Shown one piece after another: positions 9,686 through 17,991 of a stretch of DNA of 50,749 nt (its first letter is position 1; the number at the start of each line of letters is the position of its first letter). Source of the DNA: Burkholderiales bacterium (lineage in GTDB: Bacteria > Pseudomonadota > Gammaproteobacteria > Burkholderiales > Burkholderiaceae_C); contig CANNRR010000005.1 of the NCBI GenBank assembly GCA_947508055.1, positions 1 to 50,749 on the forward strand, in the 5' to 3' direction. Position numbers and translations under genes: made by a program. The notes beneath the pieces were generated by a model that was not told the origin of the DNA, ran no database searches, and saw nothing but the letters and a program-made list of their open reading frames with translations.

Positions 9686-11032
9686 ATGGGCGCGAGAACA
9701 ATAACAGAAGCCGGAATCATCAAGAGCACCGACTTGGGCAGCTACTTTGACACCCACGCAGAAACAATGCCACGCGAGACACTGGCATTGTTGCAGTTCG
9801 ACCGTTTGCGCAAGTCACTTCAAAACGCCTATGACAATGTCCTATTGCATCGACAACGCATGGATGCCAATGGTGTAGCTCCGCAAGACGTGAAGACATT
9901 GGGTGACCTGCGCCGATTGCCGTTTACCTTTAAGACGGATCTTCGCGATCATTACCCCTATGGCATGTTTGCACGCCCGGTTTCCAGCTTGGCGAGACTG
10001 CACGCCTCGTCGGGGACCACCGGCAAAGCAACCCTCGTCGGCTACACCAAATCCGATATCGACAATTGGGCTGACTTGATGGCACGTTCCCTGCATGCTT
10101 CCGGTGCACGTGCGGGTGACATTGTTCACAACGCGTATGGCTACGGCCTGTTCACGGGCGGTCTGGGTGCGCACTATGGAGCAGAACGTCTGGGCGCGGC
10201 CGTGGTGCCGGTATCGGGCGGTTCAACAGAGCGCCAAATTGAGCTGATCATGGACCTGAAACCACGGGTGCTATGCGCAACACCTTCTTATGCCTTGGCG
10301 ATGGGAGAGGTGGCTGAGCAACTGGGCATCGATCTGCGCAACAGTGCCTTACAGGTTGGCGTGTTCGGCGCGGAGCCGTGGAGCAGCGCTATGCGCTATG
10401 AAATTGAAGAACGCCTGGGACTCAGAGCATTGGATATCTATGGCCTATCGGAGATTATGGGACCGGGAGTGGCGTGTGAATGCACCGCGCAAGCGGGGCT
10501 GCACGGGTGGGAAGACCACTTCTTGTTCGAAGTATTGGACCCAGAAACCCATGAACCGGTACAGGAGGGCCACGCCGGCGAACTAGTAATCACTACCCTC
10601 ACCAAGCAGGCATTACCCATGCTTCGCTACCGCACGCGCGACATTACCAAAATCACCACAGCGCCTTGTGAGTGTGGACGCACCCATCTGCGCATTCTGC
10701 GCATCGCCGGTCGCAGTGACGACATGCTGATCATCCGCGGTATCAACGTGTATCCGTCACAAATTGAAGCGGTACTCATCGGTCGCCCGATGCTGGCACC
10801 GCACTACCAACTGGTGGTTGAGCGCCAGGGTGCGCTTGACAACGTCACGATCGAAGTCGAAGCTCAGGCCGGTGTAAGCGAAGAAGCGTTCACGTCTATC
10901 GCCCACGATGCTAGACATCACGTCAAGTCCATGATGGGTATCAGCACCCGTGTTATCGTCAAATTCCCGGGGGAAATTCCACGATCACAGGGTAAGGCTG
11001 TGCGCGTACGTGACTTGCGACCCAAGAGTTAA
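9686..11032 (+). CDS. padJ: Phenylacetate-CoA ligase (AMP-forming)
   Basis: A 448-residue PaaK-family ligase that activates phenylacetate with ATP and CoA, the entry step of the pathway. The AMP-binding P-loop is HASSGTTGKATLVGYTKSD near residue 110. Other landmarks are YGLSEIMGPGVACEC, the LRYRTRDIT block and the hinge GRSDDMLIIRGINVYPSQ. Length matches PaaK (about 430-450). An AGGAGACC RBS precedes the ATG at 9686. It is the last gene of the pad operon and converges on the IclR gene, 16 bases apart, with no clear terminator in between. A second ligase of this family is at 17992-19308. Confidence 0.9.
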   Translation: MGARTITEAGIIKSTDLGSYFDTHAETMPRETLALLQFDRLRKSLQNAYDNVLLHRQRMDANGVAPQDVKTLGDLRRLPFTFKTDLRDHYPYGMFARPVSSLARLHASSGTTGKATLVGYTKSDIDNWADLMARSLHASGARAGDIVHNAYGYGLFTGGLGAHYGAERLGAAVVPVSGGSTERQIELIMDLKPRVLCATPSYALAMGEVAEQLGIDLRNSALQVGVFGAEPWSSAMRYEIEERLGLRALDIYGLSEIMGPGVACECTAQAGLHGWEDHFLFEVLDPETHEPVQEGHAGELVITTLTKQALPMLRYRTRDITKITTAPCECGRTHLRILRIAGRSDDMLIIRGINVYPSQIEAVLIGRPMLAPHYQLVVERQGALDNVTIEVEAQAGVSEEAFTSIAHDARHHVKSMMGISTRVIVKFPGEIPRSQGKAVRVRDLRPKS

Positions 11033-11048
11033 GATCGGGTCCGAGCGG

Positions 11049-11834
11049 CTACAAAAGCGGACGCAACTCGCGCGCTGCTTCAAACAGTGTGGTTAATAGA
11101 TCTCTCTGCATGTCCGACACCGAGATCCGACTGTGCGACGCCACCGCATTGAGCGCAGCGACCGTCACACCCTTGTTATTGCGCAATGGAACCGCTAGCG
11201 CATGAACGCCCAGTTCGTGCTCTTCACTGGCAATACAAAAATCGTTCTCACGGACCTTCTCAATGAGCACACGAAACGAACGGACGTCAACGGTGGTCAG
11301 CGGGGTCATACGCTGCAAATACCGCCCTCTCATCCATTCGTTGAAGGCTGTTTTGGCCTTGGCAGCCAACAATACCCGCCCGGTAGATGTTGCATGGGCG
11401 GGCAGTCTTGCCCCCAGGTGAAGGCCGTAGGCAGTGACGCGGCCTCCCCCCGTAGCTGAGAAGTTCCGGTCGTCACCACTGCGCGCCACGATGACAACTT
11501 CATCGGCATCAAGAACCACTACTGAAAACGACTCCTGCATTTGAGCTGCCAGGCGGTTCAAGGTTGGTTGCAGCGCACGTGGTAGCCGAGCAGAGGCGAG
11601 ATAGCTGCCCGAAAATCGCAGTACTTTGCTGGACAGCCAGAAATAGCTACCGTCGGTTTCAAGGTAACCGAGGTGAGCCAATGTAAGGAGATGGCGACGT
11701 GCCGCAGCACGTGTGATACCAGTCCGTCCGGCTGTAAGAGTGGCATTGAGCCGCTGACGCTCAGTATCAAAGCTTTCCAGCACGGCCATGCCTTTGGCCA
11801 TGCCTTCAATTAAATCCGCCCTGGCAATAGTCAT
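11049..11834 (-). CDS. IclR-family transcriptional regulator (PcaR/PobR-like)
   Basis: A 261-residue regulator. The N-terminal winged helix (AVLESFDTERQRL, RTGITRAAARRHLLTLAHLG) is followed by an IclR effector-binding domain (LGARLPAHATSTGRVLLA, SEEHELGVHALAVPL). The order resembles the PcaR/PcaU/PobR branch, which senses aromatic acids. I chose the ATG at 11834, though a TTG at 11861 in the same frame would add nine residues; neither has a strong RBS. It is divergent from the korAB-aor operon, and two tandem palindromes lie directly upstream of it. That suggests it controls both itself and the divergent operon. Confidence 0.88.
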   Translation of the reverse strand: MTIARADLIEGMAKGMAVLESFDTERQRLNATLTAGRTGITRAAARRHLLTLAHLGYLETDGSYFWLSSKVLRFSGSYLASARLPRALQPTLNRLAAQMQESFSVVVLDADEVVIVARSGDDRNFSATGGGRVTAYGLHLGARLPAHATSTGRVLLAAKAKTAFNEWMRGRYLQRMTPLTTVDVRSFRVLIEKVRENDFCIASEEHELGVHALAVPLRNNKGVTVAALNAVASHSRISVSDMQRDLLTTLFEAARELRPLL

Positions 11835-11837
11835 TGA

Positions 11838-11851
11838 TTGATCCAAATCAA
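11838..11851. promoter_or_regulatory. FNR-type box
   Basis: TTGATCCAAATCAA is a perfect match to the FNR consensus TTGAT-N4-ATCAA. It lies between the iclR start and the tandem palindromes in the divergent gap. It is a candidate for anaerobic control by an FNR/AcpR-type regulator. No matching -10 box at class II distance was found for the rightward operon, so its exact role is uncertain. Confidence 0.6.
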
Positions 11852-11861
11852 ACTTAAACAA

Positions 11862-11900
11862 ATGTGCGATTATCGCGCATTAAGTGCGATCATCGCACAT
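11862..11900. promoter_or_regulatory. Two tandem IclR-type operator palindromes
   Basis: Site 1 (11862-11880, ATGTGCGATTATCGCGCAT) and site 2 (11884-11898, GTGCGATCATCGCAC) share the half-site TGCGAT/ATCGCA. Site 2 is a perfect palindrome about its centre base, and site 1 has one mismatched pair. The centres (11871 and 11891) are 20 bases apart, two helical turns. This is the form expected for a dimer-of-dimers IclR protein, and the iclR gene starts next to it. Binding is inferred. Confidence 0.7.
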
Positions 11901-12074
11901 TTGATCGACAGCCGGCTATGCAAATGGTGTACTTAGGACTAAGCTCAACGCATGGAATGGCCGAGTAGCGGGATGAACTCAGCTGATCACTATCGGGATG
12001 CGTCCATGTGGCCGAACGGCCGATATTTCCTAACCGCGTCAGGATCAATATTTCACTGATTGAGGAGAGAGCAG
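11901..12074. promoter_or_regulatory. Leader region of the korAB-aor operon
   Basis: This stretch between the operators and korA holds no gene. TATGCA near 11914 is the only -10-like hexamer I noted and it is weak. A purine-rich GAGGAGAG (12061-12068) is the korA RBS. No terminator or riboswitch was recognised. Confidence 0.35.
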
Positions 12075-13811
12075 ATGACGGTACATAGCGTGTCACTGGT
12101 CATTGCCGGAAGTGGCGGTGCAGGTGTAGTGACTGCCGGCTCGTTGCTGCTTGAAGCAGCAGCCAAGGCGGGATGGTATGCGATGATGAGCCGCTCATCG
12201 GGCCCTCAGATTCGCGGTGGAGAGGCCGCCACCATGTTGCGCTTTGCAACCGAACCAATCATGTCCCATGATGACAGCTATCACCTTCTGATGGCCATCG
12301 ATTGGGACAATATTGGTCGCTTTTCAGCGGAAATTCCGTTGGTTGGTGCCAGCCTTATCGTCGGGGACTCGGCCCATGGCCCAGCGCCAGCCGCCCTGCT
12401 GAGCGGCCAGCCCCGCGAGGCTGCAATTGCGATGACTGAAATAGCCAGTCAAATCGAAAATGGCCGCCCCAACATGGTCGCACTGGGTGCCATCGCTGCA
12501 TTGATAGGCTTGCCAACGGACGCCATGAAGATGGTCGTTGAACAGCATTTGCGACGCAAGGGGCAAGCTGCGGCCGATGCCAGCATGGCCGCCTTTCATG
12601 CAGGCGTAGCCGCAGCGGGTAACCTTCCGACCATTCCCAAACTACCAGCCGTCGTTGAGGTGGCGCAGGCGCGCTGGAGCATCACCGGTAACGAGGCAAC
12701 AGGCCTTGGAATAATCCGTGGCGGTGTGCGCTTTGTTGCTGCCTACCCAATCACGCCCGCCACCGAAGTTCTTGAATGGTTGGCTCCGTCGCTGGCCAAA
12801 GTGGGCGGGGTGCTGGTTCAGGCTGAAGACGAACTGGCCTCCATCAACCAGATCATTGGCGCCTCTTACGGTGGCGTACCCGCCATGACGGCCACTTCAG
12901 GCCCGGGACTGTCCCTGATGATCGAATCGCTTGGATTGGCGGTTGCTGCGGAGGTGCCGATTGTCGTGGTCGATGTCATGCGCGTCGGGCCCTCGACCGG
13001 GATCGCCACAAAATCGGAACAAAGCGACCTCAATATTGCGGTATATGGCTTGCACGGCGATGCTCCTCACATTGTGGTGGCCGCCAACTCGGTCGCTGAT
13101 TGCCTGTTCACCAGCCAGTGGGCCGTGCATTTAGCCGAGTCCATGCAGGTCCCCACCATTGTGCTGACCGATCAAGCCATGGGTCAGTCACGGGCGATTT
13201 TGCCGCGTCCTGCAAAATTGGCGTTTATTGGCCAGCGCATTACCGCGCCGGCAGCCACTGACGGTGAGCGATACAAACGCTACGCCGTGAATGCCTCGGG
13301 AATTTCACCGATGGCGATTCCGGGCACCCCAGGCCTGACCCACACTGCCGACGGATTGGAACACAACGAATTTGGTACACCGTCGTCGCAGGCATCGGAC
13401 CACCAGGCGCAAATGGACAAGCGCAGCCGCAAGCTGACCCAGTTCAATTACGGGGAGCACTGGGCAGACATCACAGACGCCGACGATGGTCGGGGCGACA
13501 CTGCGATCATCACATGGGGCTCCTCGACGGGACCAGCGCGTGAAGCCTTGCAGCGATTCTCTGCGGATGGCGGCAAGGCACGTTTGATATCGGTTCGCCT
13601 GATCGCTCCAGTTCAACCAGAAAAGATGGCCATGGCACTGACCGGTATCAAACGGGCTTTGATCGTCGAACAATCGCACAGCGGTCAGTTCTATCGCATG
13701 TTGCGGGCGTTCTACGATCTCCCTCCGGAGACGCACTCCTTGCACCAAGCAGGCCCGCTGGCGTTCGGCCCGGCTCGTATTCTTGAACACCTCAACACCT
13801 GGAGAGCGTAA
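12075..13811 (+). CDS. korA: 2-oxoacid:ferredoxin oxidoreductase, fused gamma-alpha subunit
   Basis: A 578-residue protein of the 2-oxoglutarate:ferredoxin oxidoreductase (KorA) type. The gamma domain comes first (VIAGSGGAGVVTAGSLLLEA, residues about 8-27), with SSGPQIRGGEAATMLRF. The alpha domain starts near residue 200 (VAAYPITPATEVLEWL, then EDELASINQIIGASYGGV and TATSGPGLSLM). The gene pairs with korB, whose ATG overlaps its stop. In Thauera and Azoarcus a KorAB enzyme regenerates the ferredoxin used by benzoyl-CoA reductase. Here the aldehyde oxidoreductase and CoA-ligase neighbours also allow an aryl-2-oxoacid such as phenylpyruvate as substrate. The ATG at 12075 is chosen for the GAGGAGAG before it. 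Confidence 0.8.
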   Translation: MTVHSVSLVIAGSGGAGVVTAGSLLLEAAAKAGWYAMMSRSSGPQIRGGEAATMLRFATEPIMSHDDSYHLLMAIDWDNIGRFSAEIPLVGASLIVGDSAHGPAPAALLSGQPREAAIAMTEIASQIENGRPNMVALGAIAALIGLPTDAMKMVVEQHLRRKGQAAADASMAAFHAGVAAAGNLPTIPKLPAVVEVAQARWSITGNEATGLGIIRGGVRFVAAYPITPATEVLEWLAPSLAKVGGVLVQAEDELASINQIIGASYGGVPAMTATSGPGLSLMIESLGLAVAAEVPIVVVDVMRVGPSTGIATKSEQSDLNIAVYGLHGDAPHIVVAANSVADCLFTSQWAVHLAESMQVPTIVLTDQAMGQSRAILPRPAKLAFIGQRITAPAATDGERYKRYAVNASGISPMAIPGTPGLTHTADGLEHNEFGTPSSQASDHQAQMDKRSRKLTQFNYGEHWADITDADDGRGDTAIITWGSSTGPAREALQRFSADGGKARLISVRLIAPVQPEKMAMALTGIKRALIVEQSHSGQFYRMLRAFYDLPPETHSLHQAGPLAFGPARILEHLNTWRA

Positions 13812-14647
13812 TGGAAACTGTCGTGCGCAAATACAAGGCAAAAGACTACAAATCCGAGCTCAAACCGATCTGGTGTCCTGGTTGTGGTGACTACACGGTG
13901 CTCAATGCCATTACCCGTGCCCTGGCTGAACTCGCCGTGGCGCCGGAAGATGTCGCTGTCGTCTCGGGGATTGGTTGTTCATCGCGCATTCCCGCCTATA
14001 CCAGCGTCTACGGCTTTCACGGCGTTCATGGGCGCGCTTTACCTGTGGCAACCGGTCTGAAGCTAGCGCGACCAGACCTCACAGTGTTGGTCACCGGCGG
14101 CGACGGTGACGGCTTCTCGATCGGTGGAAACCATTTCATGCATGCGTGCCGACGCAATGTTGACCTGACCTACATCGTCATGGACAACCAGGTGTACGGC
14201 ATGACCAAGGGCCAAGCATCACCGACCACCGCTCCTGACTGGGAAGGCAGCAAGCTGACGCCCGAAGGCACCGGAATCAATCCCTTCCAGCCACTGGTAG
14301 TGGGACTGGCATCTGGCGCAAACTTCATCGCCCGCGTTTCCAGCAGCGACCCTATCAATATGGCGCAAATTATTGTCGAAGCGATTCGCCATCCCGGATT
14401 TTCACTGATTCAGGTGCTCAGCCCGTGCGTCACATTCCGCCCGGAACAGGCCGACTGGCGCGACATCGTTCGCACTGCAGTGGTCGATTACACGGACGAC
14501 GCTGCCCGCGCAGCGCGTCGCTTGATGACAGATGACGGTTTCAATGTGGGCAAGGTTCTCTTCAAGGGCTCGCGCCCTGCCTATCGCCCAGAATTCGAGC
14601 GTTCTAGTGGCTCCATCGCGGATCTGGAATCGAGGTTTAAGTTATGA
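13811..14647 (+). CDS. korB: 2-oxoacid:ferredoxin oxidoreductase, thiamine diphosphate (beta) subunit
   Basis: A 278-residue beta subunit. It has IWCPGCGDYTVLNAITRAL near residue 20, GIGCSSRIPAY, the Mg-diphosphate motif VTGGDGDGFSIGGNHF and MDNQVYGMTKGQASPTT. These are the marks of 2-oxoglutarate/2-oxoacid oxidoreductase beta subunits with a single C-P-G-C-G motif. There is no ferredoxin domain in either subunit, so the small ferredoxin at 15247 or BzdM probably accepts electrons. The start codon overlaps the korA stop (TAATG). The physiological 2-oxoacid cannot be decided from sequence. Confidence 0.82.
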   Translation: METVVRKYKAKDYKSELKPIWCPGCGDYTVLNAITRALAELAVAPEDVAVVSGIGCSSRIPAYTSVYGFHGVHGRALPVATGLKLARPDLTVLVTGGDGDGFSIGGNHFMHACRRNVDLTYIVMDNQVYGMTKGQASPTTAPDWEGSKLTPEGTGINPFQPLVVGLASGANFIARVSSSDPINMAQIIVEAIRHPGFSLIQVLSPCVTFRPEQADWRDIVRTAVVDYTDDAARAARRLMTDDGFNVGKVLFKGSRPAYRPEFERSSGSIADLESRFKL

Positions 14648-15177
14648 GCGAAAAATTCACGGACGACACCGCTGTTCAAACCGTTCCGGAACTTCTGGCG
14701 CATGCGCTTGCGATGGAGACCGAGGCTGCCGAGCGCTACGGTGAACTCGCCGACCAGATGGAGACACATCGTAGAGCGGCGGTAGCGGCTATTTTTCGCC
14801 GTCTCGAAAACGCAGAAAAGAAACATTTAGTTAGCCTCGCTCAAATGTGTAAAGGCGTAGCGCTCCCACACTACGCACCATGGGACTTTAAGTGGCGCAG
14901 CAACGAAGGCCCAGAGACCATCGACATCGGCAGGGTTCACTACCATCTTTCCGTGCGGGAGGCCGTTCTGCTCGCACTCGAACATGAGCGCAAGGCAACG
15001 CAGTTCTATGCGGATATTGCAGACACGGCGCAAGCCGCAGACGTGATCGAGTTGGCTCGTCAGTTCGCTGATGAAGAACGTGAGCATATCGGTTGGCTGG
15101 AAGCCTGCCTGGAGAAATGCGGGGCCAACGACTCGAAGGCGGGCGAGGATCCAGATCCACCATTAAGTCAGGAATAG
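14644..15177 (+). CDS. Rubrerythrin/ferritin-like di-iron protein
   Basis: A 177-residue four-helix di-iron protein. Two helix pairs carry the E...ExxH pattern: ETEAAERYGELADQ with ENAEKKHLVSL, and LEHERKATQFYADI with DEEREHIGWLE. A C-terminal rubredoxin domain, present in classical rubrerythrin, is missing. Proteins of this type remove peroxide or store iron. Its start overlaps the korB stop by the ATGA arrangement, and it sits between two oxygen-labile enzymes. A protective or accessory role for Kor and Aor is therefore plausible but inferred. Confidence 0.75.
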   Translation: MSEKFTDDTAVQTVPELLAHALAMETEAAERYGELADQMETHRRAAVAAIFRRLENAEKKHLVSLAQMCKGVALPHYAPWDFKWRSNEGPETIDIGRVHYHLSVREAVLLALEHERKATQFYADIADTAQAADVIELARQFADEEREHIGWLEACLEKCGANDSKAGEDPDPPLSQE

Positions 15178-15246
15178 ACCGGCATGAGCCAGGCGAACTG
15201 ACCGTTGAAACACTTTTGAACCAATAGCAATAGAGGGAAAACACAA

Positions 15247-15504
15247 ATGGCGCTACTCATCAATGACCTCTGCATCGCATGCGATGTATGCCTTGCACCT
15301 TGTCCAAATAAGGCGATCACCGCCGGTGAAGACATTTTCTATATTGATCCAACACTTTGCACTGAATGTGTAGGCCACCATGCAATATCCCAGTGCGTCA
15401 AGGTCTGCCCGGTACGCGCCATCGTGCCCGACCCGGCACACCGCGAAAGCAAGGACGAGTTGCAGAAGAAGTATGAAGAACTGAAGGCGAGAAAAGCCGC
15501 CTGA
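15247..15504 (+). CDS. 2[4Fe-4S] ferredoxin
   Basis: An 85-residue ferredoxin of the YfhL-like type. The first motif is CIACDVCLAPCPNKAI. The second is CTECVGHHAISQCVKVCPVRAI, with the extended spacing seen in Alvin-type ferredoxins. The C-terminus is a charged helix rich in Lys and Glu. It lies 28 bases ahead of the aldehyde oxidoreductase gene and is the obvious electron acceptor for it, and possibly for KorAB. GAGGGAAAA precedes the ATG at 15247. Confidence 0.85.
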   Translation: MALLINDLCIACDVCLAPCPNKAITAGEDIFYIDPTLCTECVGHHAISQCVKVCPVRAIVPDPAHRESKDELQKKYEELKARKAA

Positions 15505-15532
15505 CGAATCACAAACAAAAGGAGTTCAGGAA

Positions 15533-17857
15533 ATGGCCATCAGAGACAAACTGGAGCGACTCGTCGCCCGCATGCACGACACGCCGCAGTACAACTCACA
15601 GGGTGCGGTGCTGTTCGTTGATCTTGAGCAACGCAAACTACAAAAAAAATACCTACCACTGGAGGTCCTCCGCAATTTCCTCGGCGGACGCGGCGCCAAC
15701 ATGTGGCTGCTCTATAGCCTGATGGAAGAAGAGCGGGATGCCCTTGATCCTGATATTCCCCTGATCTTCGGTTCCGGCGTTCTGACAAGCAGCATGCCAT
15801 CAGCCACGCGCGGCAACATTTCCAGCAAGTCACCTGACAGCTATGCGATTCTCGATGCAAATGCCGGCGACTACTTTCCGTCCTTTCTGCGTTGTCACGG
15901 TTACGATCACATCGTATTGTTCGGACGCTCGGCAACCTGGACCATGCTCAAGATTTCCTATGAGACGGCTGAACTGGTTGACGCGGCACCCTATGTTGGA
16001 CTCAACAATCTTGACATGGCTGCCGCCATTCAGCGCGACTTCAACTGCGTCGAACGCGAGGACATGGCGATGGCCCGCATCACCACCTCCGGGGAAAACC
16101 AGGTCCTGTGCAGTGGCATCATGGGCGGTATCAAGGCGATCTGGGCGCGAGGTGGTGGTGGCGCCAAAATGGGGTCGTTGAAGGTCAAGGCGATCATGAT
16201 CCATGGTGCGCCGAAAGACCTGCAGCCCATGCAGCCGATGGCCAAATACAACAAGGTTATCGGCAAAAAAATCATCTCGACCAGCGTAATCAAGAATGCG
16301 CTGAAGATGGTTGGCACGCCATTTCTCTACAAGCCCAGTCGAGTTTTGTGCGCTCTTGGTACCAAGAATAACCAGCAGACAAGTTGGAAGTCGACACTGG
16401 ATGCCGATAATTTTGACCCTTATCGACCTGGCATGGATGGCTGCTATCTATGCCCGGTGCATTGTCGCAACCAGAACGACATGACGCCAGAAGCCCAGGT
16501 CGGCTGGGGTGCCGCAGCCCTCAAGGGGCTGACTGGCAATGCAAGCTACGACAAGGACCAGGCGTCGGTCGAACACGGCAAGCAACGGACGTACAACGGC
16601 ATCCACAATGACGGACAGTACGACAAGTACGACAAGGGCGATGGCCCCGAGTACGTCACAGTCGGCAAGTTCGGTCCGATGATCGGTATACAGGAACCCG
16701 AGCAGGTCCTGCGTCTGAACAATATCCTGAACGACCTGGGACTCGACTCCGCCTCCACAGGTAGCTCGATCGCTTGGGCGATGGAGTTGTATCAGCGCGG
16801 AATCATTACGCAAAAGGAAACCGGCGGCCTCGACCTGTCGTGGGGCAAGTACGAGACGATAGAAAAGCTTCTGTTTATGACCGCCAAACGCGAAGGCTTC
16901 GGCGACACCATCGCCGACTCAGCGCGAGCGGTTGAACGCGGCAAGTATCCAGCGCAAGCGCTCGACTACCGCATGACCGTGAAGGGCCTGTTTCAGTCTG
17001 ACCCACATGATGCGCGCATCCTGAAGGCCTTCGCCCTCGGACTTTCAGTGGCCACCCGCGGCATGGATCATCTGCGCAACCGGGTTACGCTGGAGATCAA
17101 TGCCCGCATCAACGATGACCCTGCGTTCAAGACTGCCTTGTACGGAGGTACGGTTTCGGCAGCGCCGAACAGCTACGAAGGCAAGGAATATGCCGTGCGC
17201 AAGTGCGAGAACAACTACGCAGTCGGTGACTCGGTTGGCATGTGCCGCTTCAACACTAAATTGTTCAACTCGCCGACTCTGCCCGATCTGACCGATTTCG
17301 CAACCCAACTTGGCTCGTTAACCGGTCAGATTTTTGACGAGGAAGAGCTAAACGAGATTGGTCGTAATGTGACAGGGGTCGAGCGAATGTTGAACTTTCG
17401 CTTCGGCCTGCGTGCCAAGGACGACACGCTGCCCGAGCGATGGTTTGAGGAAGCCCTGACGGAAGGTCCCTTCACAGGTGAAAAGATCGACCGCACTGAG
17501 TTCGATGCCATGAAAAAGCGTTTTTACAGCCTTACCGGTTTGAATGCTGAAGGCACGCCGTCAGTGGAATGGCACGAGAAACTCTCTCGACTGATTACCG
17601 GCTTTTCTGTACGTGTCGATTTACCCAAACCACTACCCGGTGCGCCGGAGAAGGTGGTGATCATTGATGAGAGTGTCAGTGATGTGACAGCTTTGCGCCT
17701 TGCCCTGCTGCGCAAACTTCCCGAGGCAGCCGGCGATCTTAACGACAGTTCATGGAATATTGCGGTCAATGGCAACATGGTGCTTTCGGGTGAGGCATCG
17801 GTACCGATCGTGAGCGGTGATCGAGTGATACTGGTGCCAACCATCGTCGGAGGATGA
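15533..17857 (+). CDS. aor: Aldehyde:ferredoxin oxidoreductase (tungsten/molybdenum bis-pterin) with C-terminal ThiS/MoaD-like domain
   Basis: A 774-residue protein. Residues 1 to about 690 are an aldehyde:ferredoxin oxidoreductase: NFLGGRGANMWLLY for pterin binding, CYLCPVHC plus the distant Cys of DSVGMC for the [4Fe-4S] cluster, LGLDSASTGSSIAWAM and ATRGMDHLR. AOR proteins are usually 600-650 residues. The extra tail (about 693-774) reads as a beta-grasp domain and ends in VPTIVGG, like the sulfur-carrier C-terminus of MoaD/ThiS. The enzyme should oxidise an aldehyde to the acid; phenylacetaldehyde or benzaldehyde would fit, given the ligase that follows. The RBS AAGGAG is well placed. Confidence 0.87.
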   Translation: MAIRDKLERLVARMHDTPQYNSQGAVLFVDLEQRKLQKKYLPLEVLRNFLGGRGANMWLLYSLMEEERDALDPDIPLIFGSGVLTSSMPSATRGNISSKSPDSYAILDANAGDYFPSFLRCHGYDHIVLFGRSATWTMLKISYETAELVDAAPYVGLNNLDMAAAIQRDFNCVEREDMAMARITTSGENQVLCSGIMGGIKAIWARGGGGAKMGSLKVKAIMIHGAPKDLQPMQPMAKYNKVIGKKIISTSVIKNALKMVGTPFLYKPSRVLCALGTKNNQQTSWKSTLDADNFDPYRPGMDGCYLCPVHCRNQNDMTPEAQVGWGAAALKGLTGNASYDKDQASVEHGKQRTYNGIHNDGQYDKYDKGDGPEYVTVGKFGPMIGIQEPEQVLRLNNILNDLGLDSASTGSSIAWAMELYQRGIITQKETGGLDLSWGKYETIEKLLFMTAKREGFGDTIADSARAVERGKYPAQALDYRMTVKGLFQSDPHDARILKAFALGLSVATRGMDHLRNRVTLEINARINDDPAFKTALYGGTVSAAPNSYEGKEYAVRKCENNYAVGDSVGMCRFNTKLFNSPTLPDLTDFATQLGSLTGQIFDEEELNEIGRNVTGVERMLNFRFGLRAKDDTLPERWFEEALTEGPFTGEKIDRTEFDAMKKRFYSLTGLNAEGTPSVEWHEKLSRLITGFSVRVDLPKPLPGAPEKVVIIDESVSDVTALRLALLRKLPEAAGDLNDSSWNIAVNGNMVLSGEASVPIVSGDRVILVPTIVGG

Positions 17858-17991
17858 CATGAGGCGGTCAGACAGGGCCGCGCTGTGTAGGAGGCGCGTC
17901 CAAAAAGGCCGGTGGCTGATCTGCAATACCAGCACCACCCGCCAAAACAAATTGAGGGATTGTCCTTCAACGCAACTACGGTAACTGTCAA

